Source: an uncultured Draconibacterium sp. (lineage in GTDB: Bacteria; Bacteroidota; Bacteroidia; Bacteroidales; Prolixibacteraceae). Taken from it: DNA of 64,000 nucleotides. Numbering within the stretch: position 1 is the first letter of the stretch; each line of letters begins with the position of its first letter. A model generated the notes under the pieces. That model did no database searches. It was given only the letters and a program-made list of their open reading frames with translations, and was not told where the DNA came from. Location of the stretch: contig NZ_OY781464.1 in assembly GCF_963676735.1 (NCBI RefSeq), positions 901,001-965,000 of the forward strand, in the 5' to 3' direction. The translations under genes and the position numbers were made by a program. Shown piece by piece: positions 52,852 through 62,086 of the stretch.

Positions 52852-53451
52852 ATGCAAAAATTAGAAATAGATCCAAAAGCCAAAGGATTAATATTCGATC
52901 TTGACGGAACACTAGCCGATACCATGCCGGTACATTTTGTTGCCTATCAAAAAATACTGGGGAAATACGGTGTTGATTACTCTGCAAAAATGTTTCTTTC
53001 GTTGGCCGGAGTTCCTGCCGTTGAAACCATTGAAAGGATAAACGAGGTTTACGGTACCGATTTAAATGCAAAGGAAGTAGGACACGAAAAAGAGGCAGAA
53101 TACGAACGTATGATGCACCAGATGAAACCCATTGAGCCGGTTATTGAATTGGTAATGAAGTACCATAAACAGCTTCCGATGGCAGTTGGCACCGGAGGTT
53201 ACAAACGTTTGGCCTTAAAAACACTTGAAATAATTGGCTTAAAAGATTACCTGGATATTCTTGTGTCGGCCGATGATGTAAAACACCCGAAACCTCATCC
53301 TGAAACATTTTTACAATGTGCAGCACAAATGGGCGTGGCACCGGCAGATTGTCAGGTATTTGAGGATGGTGAACCAGGAATGGTTGCTGCTCGTTCGGCC
53401 GGAATGATTGCCACACTTGTTACCGAATATTATGATGTTTTTAAGGCATAA
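52852..53451 (+). CDS. HAD-superfamily phosphatase, beta-phosphoglucomutase-like
   Basis: A 199-residue HAD-IA protein. Motif I is IFDLDGTLADTMPVHF, motif II the Thr in VGTGGYKRLALKTLEI, motif III the Lys in KHPKPHPETFL, and motif IV VFEDGEPGMVAARSAG. The cap is a small helical bundle. The sequence is near the beta-phosphoglucomutase and sugar-phosphatase (YqaB) branch. No operon partner; a strong terminator follows. Confidence 0.85.
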   Translation: MQKLEIDPKAKGLIFDLDGTLADTMPVHFVAYQKILGKYGVDYSAKMFLSLAGVPAVETIERINEVYGTDLNAKEVGHEKEAEYERMMHQMKPIEPVIELVMKYHKQLPMAVGTGGYKRLALKTLEIIGLKDYLDILVSADDVKHPKPHPETFLQCAAQMGVAPADCQVFEDGEPGMVAARSAGMIATLVTEYYDVFKA

Positions 53452-53452
53452 A

Positions 53453-53493
53453 AAAAGGTAAGAATTTAGTACCAGACCAAGTTCTTACCTTTT
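53453..53493. terminator. Bidirectional terminator after the HAD gene
   Basis: AAAAGGTAAGAA and TTCTTACCTTTT form a perfect 12-base stem with a 17-base loop, directly after the HAD stop and 18 bases from the stop of the convergent lipoprotein gene. Confidence 0.82.
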
Positions 53494-53511
53494 GCCAATT
53501 GGAATAAACGG

Positions 53512-55137
53512 TTACCAGCCCATATCGTGGCAAACGCTTTGGTCAAACTCGTGTTCAATTATAAAGCGTGTTCGGCCATGGTCTATTATTTCGGTAGCAA
53601 CATTGGCATTGGTTTTATTAATATAGTTACCGTTGGCATCAAACTCGGTCGAAAAATCAGATGTTTCCCATTCGTCTTCCCATAAAAAACGTAATTCATA
53701 CGCTTCTCCTGGTTTTCCCAGTACATCAACAATGCCTCCTTCCATATCGATTCCCTGCCAGTTATCATCGCTGTTCTTAATGCGCACCTGACCGCTGTAG
53801 GTAGGAGCAATGGCAATGGTTGGGTTGTCAGGGCAAAGTGCTTTTAATACAATCTGATATTCTTCGTAGCCTTCAGCAGCATCAACATCTACTTCGTAGG
53901 TTCCGCTACATAAATCATCAATGCTTAAATTGCCAATAGGGGCAAAGCCCGGATTATTGTTTCTGAATATCAGTGTAGCTGCACCTTCAGGGACATTTTC
54001 CAATACAAAAGTTTCCGGAAATTTCCCTTTAAAATTAACCGTTTTAACCAGCAGGTTATTCGAGTCGTAAATATCAGCATCAATCGAGAAACTTGACTGA
54101 ACATTCGATGCGAATTTAATACTGGCGCCTGTTGTGCACAATGTTTTAAGCGATGCCTGGGCAGCCAAATAACTAAAATCAGTGCTGGTGTAGTAATTGC
54201 TGGTGCCTGTAAATTCCCAACTATCAGAGAAATTGGCCAGGCCAAATAGATCAGGTTCTGGCGTATTAATATAAGTACATTTTACAGTAATCCCTCCATC
54301 GTTAAAATTGGTAACCAGGCGGCCCATAACCGAAAGCGAACCAAAGTCGCCAGATTCCAGTTTGTGAAAAATTAACGATTTTTTCTGACCGTCAACACTT
54401 ACCATGTCAATATCCGGATTGTAATCGGTTTTTTTATTATCGATGGTTAGCTGAATAAAGTATTCTTTATTGCTGCTGGCGTAAGCAGCGTTTAATTCAT
54501 CAATACTGCTGAATAGCGGATTACCATAATGGTCGGAAAATTGAATGAGATCTGATTTTGTAATGCTGAATTCTACTTTGCAGGGATTTTCAACAATGCT
54601 TGCCGATTTTTGCAGTAAGGCAGTAAAGGTAAATGAATCGTCATCCTCTGTTCCGGTCAGAGTATCTCCATCTCCTGAGTCTTTAACCAGCAGCAGTTCG
54701 TAAGTTTTTTTGCCCTCTGAGAATATTTCTATCCCTTTCGAAAAAGCTTGGTAGCCATCAATTTCAACATGTACGGCGTAGGTAAATGGTTCAGTATTTG
54801 ATATGGGAACATTTGGGTCAATGGTTAATTCGAGTTGTCCCTGGGGTGTTGTGTAATTGCTATTTTTTTCGCCGGCAAAGTTTACAATATCATTCGAGTT
54901 ATCTCCTGTAAACCAGATTTTTGCCGATTTTGTAATTAGCGAATTGTTGTCAGAATCTACCAGCCTGAAATCCATGCGCGTGGTAAAAAAATTGAAATCA
55001 ACAATCAGCAAGTTAATGTCTTCGCCCGAATCTTTATCAATGGTTGGGTCGTCAAGCATTTTTCCACAGCCCAAAATGGCAAGCGAAAGAAAAAATAATG
55101 CCCAAAATTTATAAAAATAGTTTCCTCTTTTTTTCAT
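53512..55137 (-). CDS. Large lipoprotein, unknown function
   Basis: A 541-residue protein with a lipobox (LSLAILGCGKML, Cys 24) and then a beta-rich sequence with several Ig-like or carboxypeptidase-regulatory-like segments (ITKSAKIWFTGDNSN, TYAVHVEIDGYQAFSKGIEI). Paired Cys occur in the C-terminal half (TLCTTG, DLCSG, ALCPD), probably disulfides outside the membrane. I do not recognise a family. The next downstream gene in the other direction of reading is the beta-barrel at 55.2 kb, which is transcribed first; the two are probably one unit and may form a surface complex. Confidence 0.6.
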   Translation of the reverse strand: MKKRGNYFYKFWALFFLSLAILGCGKMLDDPTIDKDSGEDINLLIVDFNFFTTRMDFRLVDSDNNSLITKSAKIWFTGDNSNDIVNFAGEKNSNYTTPQGQLELTIDPNVPISNTEPFTYAVHVEIDGYQAFSKGIEIFSEGKKTYELLLVKDSGDGDTLTGTEDDDSFTFTALLQKSASIVENPCKVEFSITKSDLIQFSDHYGNPLFSSIDELNAAYASSNKEYFIQLTIDNKKTDYNPDIDMVSVDGQKKSLIFHKLESGDFGSLSVMGRLVTNFNDGGITVKCTYINTPEPDLFGLANFSDSWEFTGTSNYYTSTDFSYLAAQASLKTLCTTGASIKFASNVQSSFSIDADIYDSNNLLVKTVNFKGKFPETFVLENVPEGAATLIFRNNNPGFAPIGNLSIDDLCSGTYEVDVDAAEGYEEYQIVLKALCPDNPTIAIAPTYSGQVRIKNSDDNWQGIDMEGGIVDVLGKPGEAYELRFLWEDEWETSDFSTEFDANGNYINKTNANVATEIIDHGRTRFIIEHEFDQSVCHDMGW

Positions 55138-55155
55138 GATGTGGTGCTTTCGATG

Positions 55156-55863
55156 TTAAAATAGTTTTACAGCAACCCCAATTTTAACAACCGGGTAAAT
55201 TTTATATGCATCAAACTGGTATTCCAGGTATTCTGCCTGTCCAAATGCAGGATCGGCAGTAGGAGCTAAAAGTCCAGTAGCTTCAATCTCAATATCTGGT
55301 GGCCCCAGATAATAAAGTCCTGTTTCAAAGTTAAAAACAATTCCTTCGCGTTTCCCAATGAACGCACGAAAACCTGCGCTTCCGTATGGCGAAATTTCCA
55401 GACCTGGCTGGGCTGTAATGGTAAAATCACCAATATCTTCCTTGTGAATAATAATATCGCCATATTCGTAATCACTGGCAGCGTAGCCTTTAACTACCGG
55501 ATTAAATGAGCTAAAAACAGCTCCGGCTGAGATGTACAGATTTTTGGTGTAAGAATAATCAAACAAGGCAAGTATCCCACCGGTTTCAAAATCCATTTCC
55601 GCATCGTAGTTGATGTCGTTTTCGTCAAAATTAAATTTGTGCGATAACGAAAGGGTTTCGTAGGCAGCCCGTACAGCGAATTTTTTGTTGAACGCATAAC
55701 GGAGGTTTCCGCCATATCCGTTGGTAGATCCTTGCGCTCCCAGGTAAAGTCCCTGCTGACCCGGCGCCTTGTAATTCGATGAATTTAATTCATCCTGTGC
55801 AAATGTTAAGCTGGTAATAGCCCAACAACACACAATTAGGCATAGGTGTTTTATCCAATTCAT
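55156..55863 (-). CDS. Outer-membrane beta-barrel-like protein
   Basis: A 235-residue protein from the ATG at 55863 (MNWIKHLCLIVCCWAITSLT), with a signal ending TFAQ. The body shows amphipathic strands (GLYLGAQGSTNGYGGNLRYAF, NLYISAGAVFSSFNPVV, IYPVVKIGVAVKLF) and ends in Phe, as in small outer-membrane barrels. It lies 18 bases before the lipoprotein gene. Function unknown. A TATTTTTG box on the same strand lies about 60 bases upstream. Confidence 0.62.
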   Translation of the reverse strand: MNWIKHLCLIVCCWAITSLTFAQDELNSSNYKAPGQQGLYLGAQGSTNGYGGNLRYAFNKKFAVRAAYETLSLSHKFNFDENDINYDAEMDFETGGILALFDYSYTKNLYISAGAVFSSFNPVVKGYAASDYEYGDIIIHKEDIGDFTITAQPGLEISPYGSAGFRAFIGKREGIVFNFETGLYYLGPPDIEIEATGLLAPTADPAFGQAEYLEYQFDAYKIYPVVKIGVAVKLF

Positions 55864-55924
55864 ACTTAGTTGCTTATGAAGTAATTTGCGTCCCTTCAAA
55901 TCACTGATTTTTAATGGTTACAAG

Positions 55925-55932
55925 CAAAAATA
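55925..55932 (-). promoter_or_regulatory. Candidate -7 box of the barrel/lipoprotein pair
   Basis: TATTTTTG on the minus strand about 60 bases before the ATG; the -33 element is not clear. Confidence 0.4.
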
Positions 55933-55952
55933 GAAAAAATAGTATAGGCCGG

Positions 55953-55975
55953 TCCTAATTTTAGGATTAAATTTG
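55953..55975 (+). promoter_or_regulatory. uvrB promoter box with adjoining palindrome
   Basis: TAAATTTG (55968-55975) is a -7 box 26 bases before the uvrB ATG. One base upstream lies the perfect palindrome TCCTAATTTTAGGA (55953-55966), in the promoter spacer and thus well placed for a repressor. Confidence 0.45.
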
Positions 55976-56001
55976 GTGTCAATAATACTTATAAAAGTCT
56001 A

Positions 56002-58047
56002 ATGGATTTTAACGTTGTAGCAGATTATAAACCAACCGGCGATCAGCCCGAGGCCATAAAACAACTAACAGAAGGAGTGGTAACTGGAGAACGTTTTCAA
56101 ACGTTGTTAGGTGTAACAGGGTCTGGAAAAACCTTTACTGTAGCCAATGTAATTGAACAGGTTCAACGACCTACCCTGGTATTAAGTCATAACAAAACCC
56201 TGGCAGCACAGCTTTACAGCGAAATGAAACAATTCTTTCCGAATAATGCAGTTGAGTATTTTGTATCGTACTACGATTATTATCAGCCCGAAGCCTATTT
56301 GCCTACTACCGATACTTACATCGAGAAGGATTTGTCCATCAACCAGGATATTGAAAAACTCCGTTTAAGTGCCACATCTGCACTGTTGTCCGGAAGGCGC
56401 GATGTTATTGTTGTCTCCTCCGTGTCGTGTTTGTACGGCATTGGTAATCCGGAAGATTTTCATGCCAATGTTACTACCGTTAAGGTTGGAGAGAATGTTC
56501 CGCGAAACACCTTACTGTATAAATTTGTTGAAGCCTTGTATAGCCGGAGTGAGGTGGAATTTAACCGGGGACAATTCAGGGTTAAAGGAGATACAGTGGA
56601 TATTTTTCCGGCGTATGCCGATGTGGCCTATCGCATAACTTTTTGGGGCGACGAGGTGGAGGAACTGTCGAGTTTTGATCCGGAAGACGGACTAACCATT
56701 GAAACACTGGATGAGGTGGTTATTTATCCGGCTAATATTTTTGTAACTACCAAGGACCGAATGAAATCGGCTATTCACACCATTCAGGATGATTTGGTAA
56801 AGCAGGTGGAGTTTTTCCGCGAAATTGGTAAGCCTTTGGAAGCCAAACGAATATTAGAACGTACCGAATACGACATGGAAATGATGCGCGAGTTGGGCTA
56901 CTGTCCCGGAATTGAAAACTACTCGCGCTACTTTGATGGACGCTCGCCCGGTACCCGGCCGTTCTGTTTGCTCGATTATTTTCCGGATGATTTTTTGGTT
57001 GTGATAGACGAAAGCCACGTAACCATTCCGCAAATTCGTGCCATGTACGGTGGCGACAATTCGCGTAAGGTTAACCTTGTTGAATTTGGTTTTCGTTTGC
57101 CTGCCGCTATTGATAATCGACCGCTAAAGTTCGAGGAGTTCGAGAACCTGGTGAACCAGGTAATTTACGTAAGTGCCACCCCTGCCGATTACGAACTTGT
57201 AAAATCAGAAGGGGTAGTAGTGGAGCAAATTATCAGACCTACCGGATTACTCGATCCAATTATTGATGTACGTCCAAGCGCCAATCAAATCGACGATTTA
57301 ATGCATGAAGTTCATCTCCGGATTGAGAAAAACGAGCGCGTGCTGGTAACAACTCTTACCAAAAGAATGGCTGAAGAACTATCGAAATACCTCGTAAACA
57401 TGGGGGTAAAAACAAGGTACATACATTCTGATGTTGATACGATGGAACGTATAGAAATAATGGAGCAACTGCGCCAGGGCGAGTTTGACGTTTTAGTGGG
57501 GATTAACCTGTTACGTGAAGGATTGGACTTGCCCGAAGTATCGCTGGTAGCAATCTTAGATGCCGACAAGGAAGGTTTTTTACGCTCTGAAAGGTCGCTG
57601 ACACAAACAGCAGGGCGTGCGGCCCGTAACCTCAACGGAATGGTAATTATGTATGCCGATAAAATTACCAATTCGATGCAAAAAACTATTGACTCGACCA
57701 ATTACCGCCGCGAAAAACAGCTGAAATACAACGAAGAAAATAATATTGTCCCGAAAGCCATTGTTAAACCTACCCGCGAAATTATTGGTTACCAATACCG
57801 AAGTGATAAAACACCGGAGTATGAGGGAGGTATGGGCCAACCCGATATTGCTGCCGACCCGGTGGTGCAATACATGAGTATTGATGGACTGGAAAAAGCT
57901 GTAGAAAAAACCAAAAAGCAAATGCAGGCAGCGGCAAAAGACCTCGATTTTATTGAAGCAGCTCGCCTGCGCGACGAAATGTTTGCTTTGCAGGCACTGA
58001 TTCAGGAACGTAAACAAAACCCGAAGAAGAAAAATTTTGTAAGGTAG
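56002..58047 (+). CDS. uvrB: UvrABC system protein B
   Basis: A 681-residue DNA-damage helicase-like protein. Walker A is GVTGSGKTFTVAN, the beta-hairpin region is YYDYYQPEAYLPTTDTYIEK, the DEAD-like motif is VVIDESHVTIPQ, and helicase motif VI is QTAGRAARNLNG. The C-terminal UVR motif that binds UvrC is present (about 645-675, DFIEAARLRDEMFALQ). It works with UvrA and UvrC in nucleotide excision repair. The C-terminal tail is Lys-rich. Confidence 0.96.
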   Translation: MDFNVVADYKPTGDQPEAIKQLTEGVVTGERFQTLLGVTGSGKTFTVANVIEQVQRPTLVLSHNKTLAAQLYSEMKQFFPNNAVEYFVSYYDYYQPEAYLPTTDTYIEKDLSINQDIEKLRLSATSALLSGRRDVIVVSSVSCLYGIGNPEDFHANVTTVKVGENVPRNTLLYKFVEALYSRSEVEFNRGQFRVKGDTVDIFPAYADVAYRITFWGDEVEELSSFDPEDGLTIETLDEVVIYPANIFVTTKDRMKSAIHTIQDDLVKQVEFFREIGKPLEAKRILERTEYDMEMMRELGYCPGIENYSRYFDGRSPGTRPFCLLDYFPDDFLVVIDESHVTIPQIRAMYGGDNSRKVNLVEFGFRLPAAIDNRPLKFEEFENLVNQVIYVSATPADYELVKSEGVVVEQIIRPTGLLDPIIDVRPSANQIDDLMHEVHLRIEKNERVLVTTLTKRMAEELSKYLVNMGVKTRYIHSDVDTMERIEIMEQLRQGEFDVLVGINLLREGLDLPEVSLVAILDADKEGFLRSERSLTQTAGRAARNLNGMVIMYADKITNSMQKTIDSTNYRREKQLKYNEENNIVPKAIVKPTREIIGYQYRSDKTPEYEGGMGQPDIAADPVVQYMSIDGLEKAVEKTKKQMQAAAKDLDFIEAARLRDEMFALQALIQERKQNPKKKNFVR

Positions 58048-58149
58048 ATAGCACTACTGCAAGGCCTTGGCATCGCATTGAAAATGGTTAGCCGAATGAA
58101 ATGGATGGGTTTTTGAAAAAAGTGTATTTTTGCCGCAAAATTGAATTGA

Positions 58150-58716
58150 ATGGAATTTTCATTTTCAAAATTAATTGCCGAGGTTAAACTCGTTCTTGTC
58201 AACCCCAAAAACTTCTGGCAAGAGCAAAAAACTGTTGCAACAAACCAGTCGCTATGGCTTAGCTATTTGTTGCCGCTGGCACTGGCTGGAGCGTTGGCGG
58301 TTTTTATTGGCGAGTTTTTTAAACGAACCGACTTTTTTATTCAGTTTCCATTACTTAAAGCTGTACGCGAAATAGCGCTTTTTGTGCTGCAGTATTTCGT
58401 AAGTGTTTTTTTTACAAAAGAATTAATGAAAACATTTGGTGCTGAAAAAAATATTGATTTGGCCCGCAAACTGGTTGTTTATTCCATGACCCCAATGCTG
58501 CTTGTCTCTTTGATTACAGGCTTGTTTCCGTTTCTATATGTGGTTGATATAGTTGGTATTTACAGCTTCTACCTTTTTTGGGTGGGAGCAAAAGAATTGC
58601 TTACCTTTCCTGATCATAAAGAAAACAGTTATGTATTGCTGACCATTGTGGTTAACTTTTTTATATTCAGTTTTTTAAGTATACTTTTGTCCAAAATGTT
58701 AAATGCCATTTTTTAA
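58150..58716 (+). CDS. Yip1-family membrane protein
   Basis: A 188-residue inner-membrane protein with about five helices (VLVNPKNFWQEQK leading into WLSYLLPLALAGALAVFIGE, and ending ILLSKMLNAIF). The N-terminal pattern VxxxPxxxW is that of the bacterial Yip1 domain. Role unknown. A TATTTTTG box lies at 58125-58132. It precedes smpB by 30 bases on the same strand. Confidence 0.7.
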   Translation: MEFSFSKLIAEVKLVLVNPKNFWQEQKTVATNQSLWLSYLLPLALAGALAVFIGEFFKRTDFFIQFPLLKAVREIALFVLQYFVSVFFTKELMKTFGAEKNIDLARKLVVYSMTPMLLVSLITGLFPFLYVVDIVGIYSFYLFWVGAKELLTFPDHKENSYVLLTIVVNFFIFSFLSILLSKMLNAIF

Positions 58717-58746
58717 AAAAAGTGGGAAACAGAAAATTTAAGAACC

Positions 58747-59208
58747 ATGTCGCATAAACCACAGCAAAATATTAGCATAAAAAACCGAAAAGCATCGTTT
58801 AATTACGAGCTTGTTGAACGTTTTGTGGCCGGTATAAAATTGGTGGGTACCGAAATAAAATCTATCCGAAACGGAAAAGTGAACCTGACCGATTCGTATT
58901 GTACATTAATTAATGGCGAAATGTATGTAATCAATCTTCATATTTCAGAATACGAGATGGGCACCTGCAACAACCATATTGCCAAACGCGACCGCAAATT
59001 ATTGCTCAATAAAAAAGAGATTCAGAAACTGGATAAAAAAATTAAGGAATCGGGATTTACTATTGTGCCTACCAAATTGTTTGTTAACGACCGGGGCCTG
59101 GCCAAACTGGAGATTGCACTGGCTCGTGGTAAAAAAACCTACGATAAACGAGAAACCCTAAAAAGCAAGGATGCCAAACGCGATATGGATCGGATGATGA
59201 AATTTTGA
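58747..59208 (+). CDS. smpB: SsrA-binding protein SmpB
   Basis: A 153-residue protein with the OB-fold core ISIKNRKASFNYELVERF, LVGTEIKSIRNGKVNLTDSY and the basic C-terminal tail (RETLKSKDAKRDMDRMMKF) that enters the decoding site. It carries tmRNA to stalled ribosomes. The tmRNA gene is not in this window. Confidence 0.95.
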   Translation: MSHKPQQNISIKNRKASFNYELVERFVAGIKLVGTEIKSIRNGKVNLTDSYCTLINGEMYVINLHISEYEMGTCNNHIAKRDRKLLLNKKEIQKLDKKIKESGFTIVPTKLFVNDRGLAKLEIALARGKKTYDKRETLKSKDAKRDMDRMMKF

Positions 59209-59282
59209 GAATCGTTTAACAACAAAAGGCAGTGCATAAAATTACGTTAAATTCAGTCCCACACTCATTCAGTCCTTCAAGC

Positions 59283-60005
59283 CTAAACGCTCTCTAAATT
59301 TTCGAAAGGAATAATTTTATCGCCTTTGTATTTTAGCAGCAGATTGGCAACAGCCATTGTATCTTTTTCGCAATATTTCACAATGCGGTCAATGTCGTTT
59401 TCTTCCCAGTAAACTTTTGCCACCTGGCTACCATCTATATCATCTTTTGGTGTGGGGATATTAAATAACTCGCACAGCAACGATAAGGAAGTGTAATGTT
59501 TATAATCGCCGAATTTCCAGAGTTGTAGCGTATCGATAAGTACATCCTTCACCTCCCAGGGTTTGGCGCCGGCAATGTCTAGTACTTTGGGCAGGTTCAG
59601 ATTGTTTACCAACGCTCTTCGCGAAATATAAGGGAAATCGAATTCCTGGCCGTTGTGGGCACAAAGCCTGCGTTTTCCTGCTCGGGAAAAGCCATCAAGG
59701 GCATTAAAAAAATTCTGGATCAATTTTTTTTCGTCATCATCATAAAAAGATTTAACACGAAAAAATGGTTCTCCCATTTTCTGCACCACATAACCGGCCG
59801 AGATGCAAACGATTTTCCCAAATTCGGCATAAATTCCGGCGCGTTCGTATAACTCCTGTGCGTGTTGCCCGCTATCAATCTGAAATTGCATTTTACGTTC
59901 CCACAGTTGTTGCCATTTTTCGGTTAGCTCGGTGTATTCCGGAGCCAAAGGAACTGTTTCAATGTCGAGAAAAAGTATGTCTTCGATATTTAAATTTTGA
60001 AGCAT
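59283..60005 (-). CDS. DEDDy-type 3'-5' exonuclease
   Basis: A 240-residue RNase H-fold protein of the PolB-like exonuclease group. The carboxylates are ILFLDIETVPLAPEY (Exo I), LCAHNGQEFDFPYISRRAL (Exo II) and KYCEKDTMAVANLLLKY (Exo III, YxxxD form). Its ATG shares a base with the last base of the udk gene, so the two are coupled. Confidence 0.82.
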   Translation of the reverse strand: MLQNLNIEDILFLDIETVPLAPEYTELTEKWQQLWERKMQFQIDSGQHAQELYERAGIYAEFGKIVCISAGYVVQKMGEPFFRVKSFYDDDEKKLIQNFFNALDGFSRAGKRRLCAHNGQEFDFPYISRRALVNNLNLPKVLDIAGAKPWEVKDVLIDTLQLWKFGDYKHYTSLSLLCELFNIPTPKDDIDGSQVAKVYWEENDIDRIVKYCEKDTMAVANLLLKYKGDKIIPFENLESV

Positions 60006-60619
60006 TAGCTGTGGTTTAAAGTTTGTAAAATGTGGTTGGTTAAAATTTGTATGGCAATTTTGTTTTTTCCACCCTGGGGGACAATAATATCGGCAAAACG
60101 TTTGGTGGGCTCAATAAACTGAATATGACTGGGCCGCACCGTTTCTTTGTAGCGTTTTAAAACCTGATCTACATTTCGTCCGCGTTCCTGAATGTCGCGT
60201 TGAATAACCCGTGCAAGCCTTACATCCGAGTCGCAATCTACAAATACCTTAATATCCATCAGGTCGCGTAACGTTTTATTAGTTAAACACAAAATTCCTT
60301 CAATAATTAAAACTTTTTTGGGTTCAACGGTATTTGTTTCGGTCTGGCGGGTACAGGATATAAATGAATATACAGGCTCTTCAATTGCTAATCCTTTTTT
60401 CAATTGCTTAACATGATCAATCATCAGGTTAAATTCAATGGCATCGGGGTGGTCGAAGTTTTTTTGCCTGCGTTCTTCCAACGATAATTCGCTGTTGTCG
60501 AAATAATACGAGTCATGAGATAGTATGGCGACTTCATTATCGAAGAATCTTTCACTGATTTTTTTTACCACCGTGGTTTTTCCTGAGCCTGTGCCACCTG
60601 CAATGCCAATTACCAGCAT
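60005..60619 (-). CDS. udk: Uridine kinase
   Basis: A 204-residue P-loop kinase. Walker A is IAGGTGSGKTTVVKKI, the substrate region is LSHDSYYFDN and NFDHPDAIEFNLMI, and the later part is VFVDCDSDVRLARVIQRDI. It phosphorylates uridine and cytidine in pyrimidine salvage. It overlaps the exonuclease gene by one base. Confidence 0.93.
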   Translation of the reverse strand: MLVIGIAGGTGSGKTTVVKKISERFFDNEVAILSHDSYYFDNSELSLEERRQKNFDHPDAIEFNLMIDHVKQLKKGLAIEEPVYSFISCTRQTETNTVEPKKVLIIEGILCLTNKTLRDLMDIKVFVDCDSDVRLARVIQRDIQERGRNVDQVLKRYKETVRPSHIQFIEPTKRFADIIVPQGGKNKIAIQILTNHILQTLNHS

Positions 60620-60725
60620 ATTGTTTGAATTTAAATGTTAAATGATAAATGAAGATTAAAATTAAACGCTAAGAAAACACTATTTTCGCAGCCATAAAAG
60701 CACAAGTTACAAAAAATAGACAGCA

Positions 60726-61025
60726 ATGATTAATCACGTCGTTCTTTTTAAATTGAAGGATTACCCCAGTACTGAAAAAACGGAAATAATTGCCGAGTTA
60801 AAATCAATGTTATTGCGATTAAAAGATACCATTAAAGAACTTAAGCACATTGAGGTGGGTGAGAATTATGAGCTGGATTCCAAAAGTTTCGATCTGGCAT
60901 TGTTGTCGCATTTTGATAGTGTAGAAGATTTGGATGCATACCGCGTGCACCCTGAGCATTTAAAAGTAGTAAAGCGTATTGGCGAAACTACTGATGCACG
61001 TGCAGCCGTCGATTTTCAGTTTTAA
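60726..61025 (+). CDS. Dabb-domain (stress-responsive A/B barrel) protein
   Basis: A 99-residue ferredoxin-like protein starting MINHVVLFKLKDYPSTEKTE, with LALLSHFDSVEDLDAYRVHP, the typical Dabb signature. It forms a dimeric barrel; the ligand is unknown. It is 31 bases before manA. Confidence 0.82.
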   Translation: MINHVVLFKLKDYPSTEKTEIIAELKSMLLRLKDTIKELKHIEVGENYELDSKSFDLALLSHFDSVEDLDAYRVHPEHLKVVKRIGETTDARAAVDFQF

Positions 61026-61056
61026 TTCTTTTTTCTATTCAGTAAACATTTAAGTT

Positions 61057-62040
61057 ATGAGTAACCTATATCCAATAAAATTTAAGCCCATTTTTCACGA
61101 AAAAATCTGGGGTGGAAACCGTATGAAAACAATCCTTAACAAAGATTTTGGAGCATTGCCAAACTGTGGCGAAAGCTGGGAACTTTCGGGGGTTGAAGGA
61201 AATATTTCGGTAGTTAGCAACGGCTTTCTTGCCGGCAACGATTTAAACGACCTTATTGAGATTTACATGGGCGATTTAGTTGGCGATAAGGTGTACGAAA
61301 AATTTGGTGTTGAATTTCCATTGCTTATTAAATTTATTGATGCCCAGGACGACTTGTCGATACAAGTGCACCCCAATGATAAACTTTCGAAAGAGCGGCA
61401 CAATGCCTATGGAAAAACAGAGATGTGGTATGTTGCAGGTGCCGAAAATGGTGCATTAATAAACTCCGGGTTTAACCAGGAAGTTGATCGGGAGAAATAC
61501 CTTGAATTTTTAAAAGGCGGTAAATTAACCGATTTGTTGCATTACGATGAAGCAGAAGTTGGCGATGTATTTTTTATACCTGCCGGCCGCGTGCATGCCA
61601 TTGGTAAAGGTTGTTTGGTAGCCGAAATTCAGCAAACATCAGATGTAACCTATCGTATTTTCGATTATAACCGAAAAGATGATAAGGGAAATGAACGTGA
61701 ATTACACACCGAACTGGCGTTAGACGCTATCGATTTTTCGTATGCAAGCCAGTATAAAACCGATTACAATACCATTGAAAACCAAGCAGTGGAAATTGTA
61801 AGCTGCCCCTATTTTACTACTAACATTATCGAGTTTAGTAAGGAACAGGATAAAGATTACAATCAACTTGATTCGTTTGTAATTTATATGACTTTGGAAG
61901 GTGAATTTGAAATTGTAACCGAAGGCGGCACCGAAGATGTAGCGATGGGAGAAACTGTTTTATTACCTGCCAGCCTGGAGTCGGTTCAGTTAAAACCAAA
62001 ATCCGAATCGGTTAAAATTCTTGAGGTTTACATCAAGTAA
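61057..62040 (+). CDS. manA: Class I mannose-6-phosphate isomerase
   Basis: A 327-residue cupin enzyme. Opening YPIKFKPIFHEKIWGGNRM, zinc ligands in LSIQVHPND, YGKTEMWYV and PAGRVHAIGKG. It interconverts mannose-6-phosphate and fructose-6-phosphate, supplying GDP-mannose and other sugar donors. Complete, no signal. Confidence 0.9.
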   Translation: MSNLYPIKFKPIFHEKIWGGNRMKTILNKDFGALPNCGESWELSGVEGNISVVSNGFLAGNDLNDLIEIYMGDLVGDKVYEKFGVEFPLLIKFIDAQDDLSIQVHPNDKLSKERHNAYGKTEMWYVAGAENGALINSGFNQEVDREKYLEFLKGGKLTDLLHYDEAEVGDVFFIPAGRVHAIGKGCLVAEIQQTSDVTYRIFDYNRKDDKGNERELHTELALDAIDFSYASQYKTDYNTIENQAVEIVSCPYFTTNIIEFSKEQDKDYNQLDSFVIYMTLEGEFEIVTEGGTEDVAMGETVLLPASLESVQLKPKSESVKILEVYIK

Positions 62041-62086
62041 AAAGATTATTTCTTACCTTAAGAAATCAATTTAAAACTTGTCTTTT

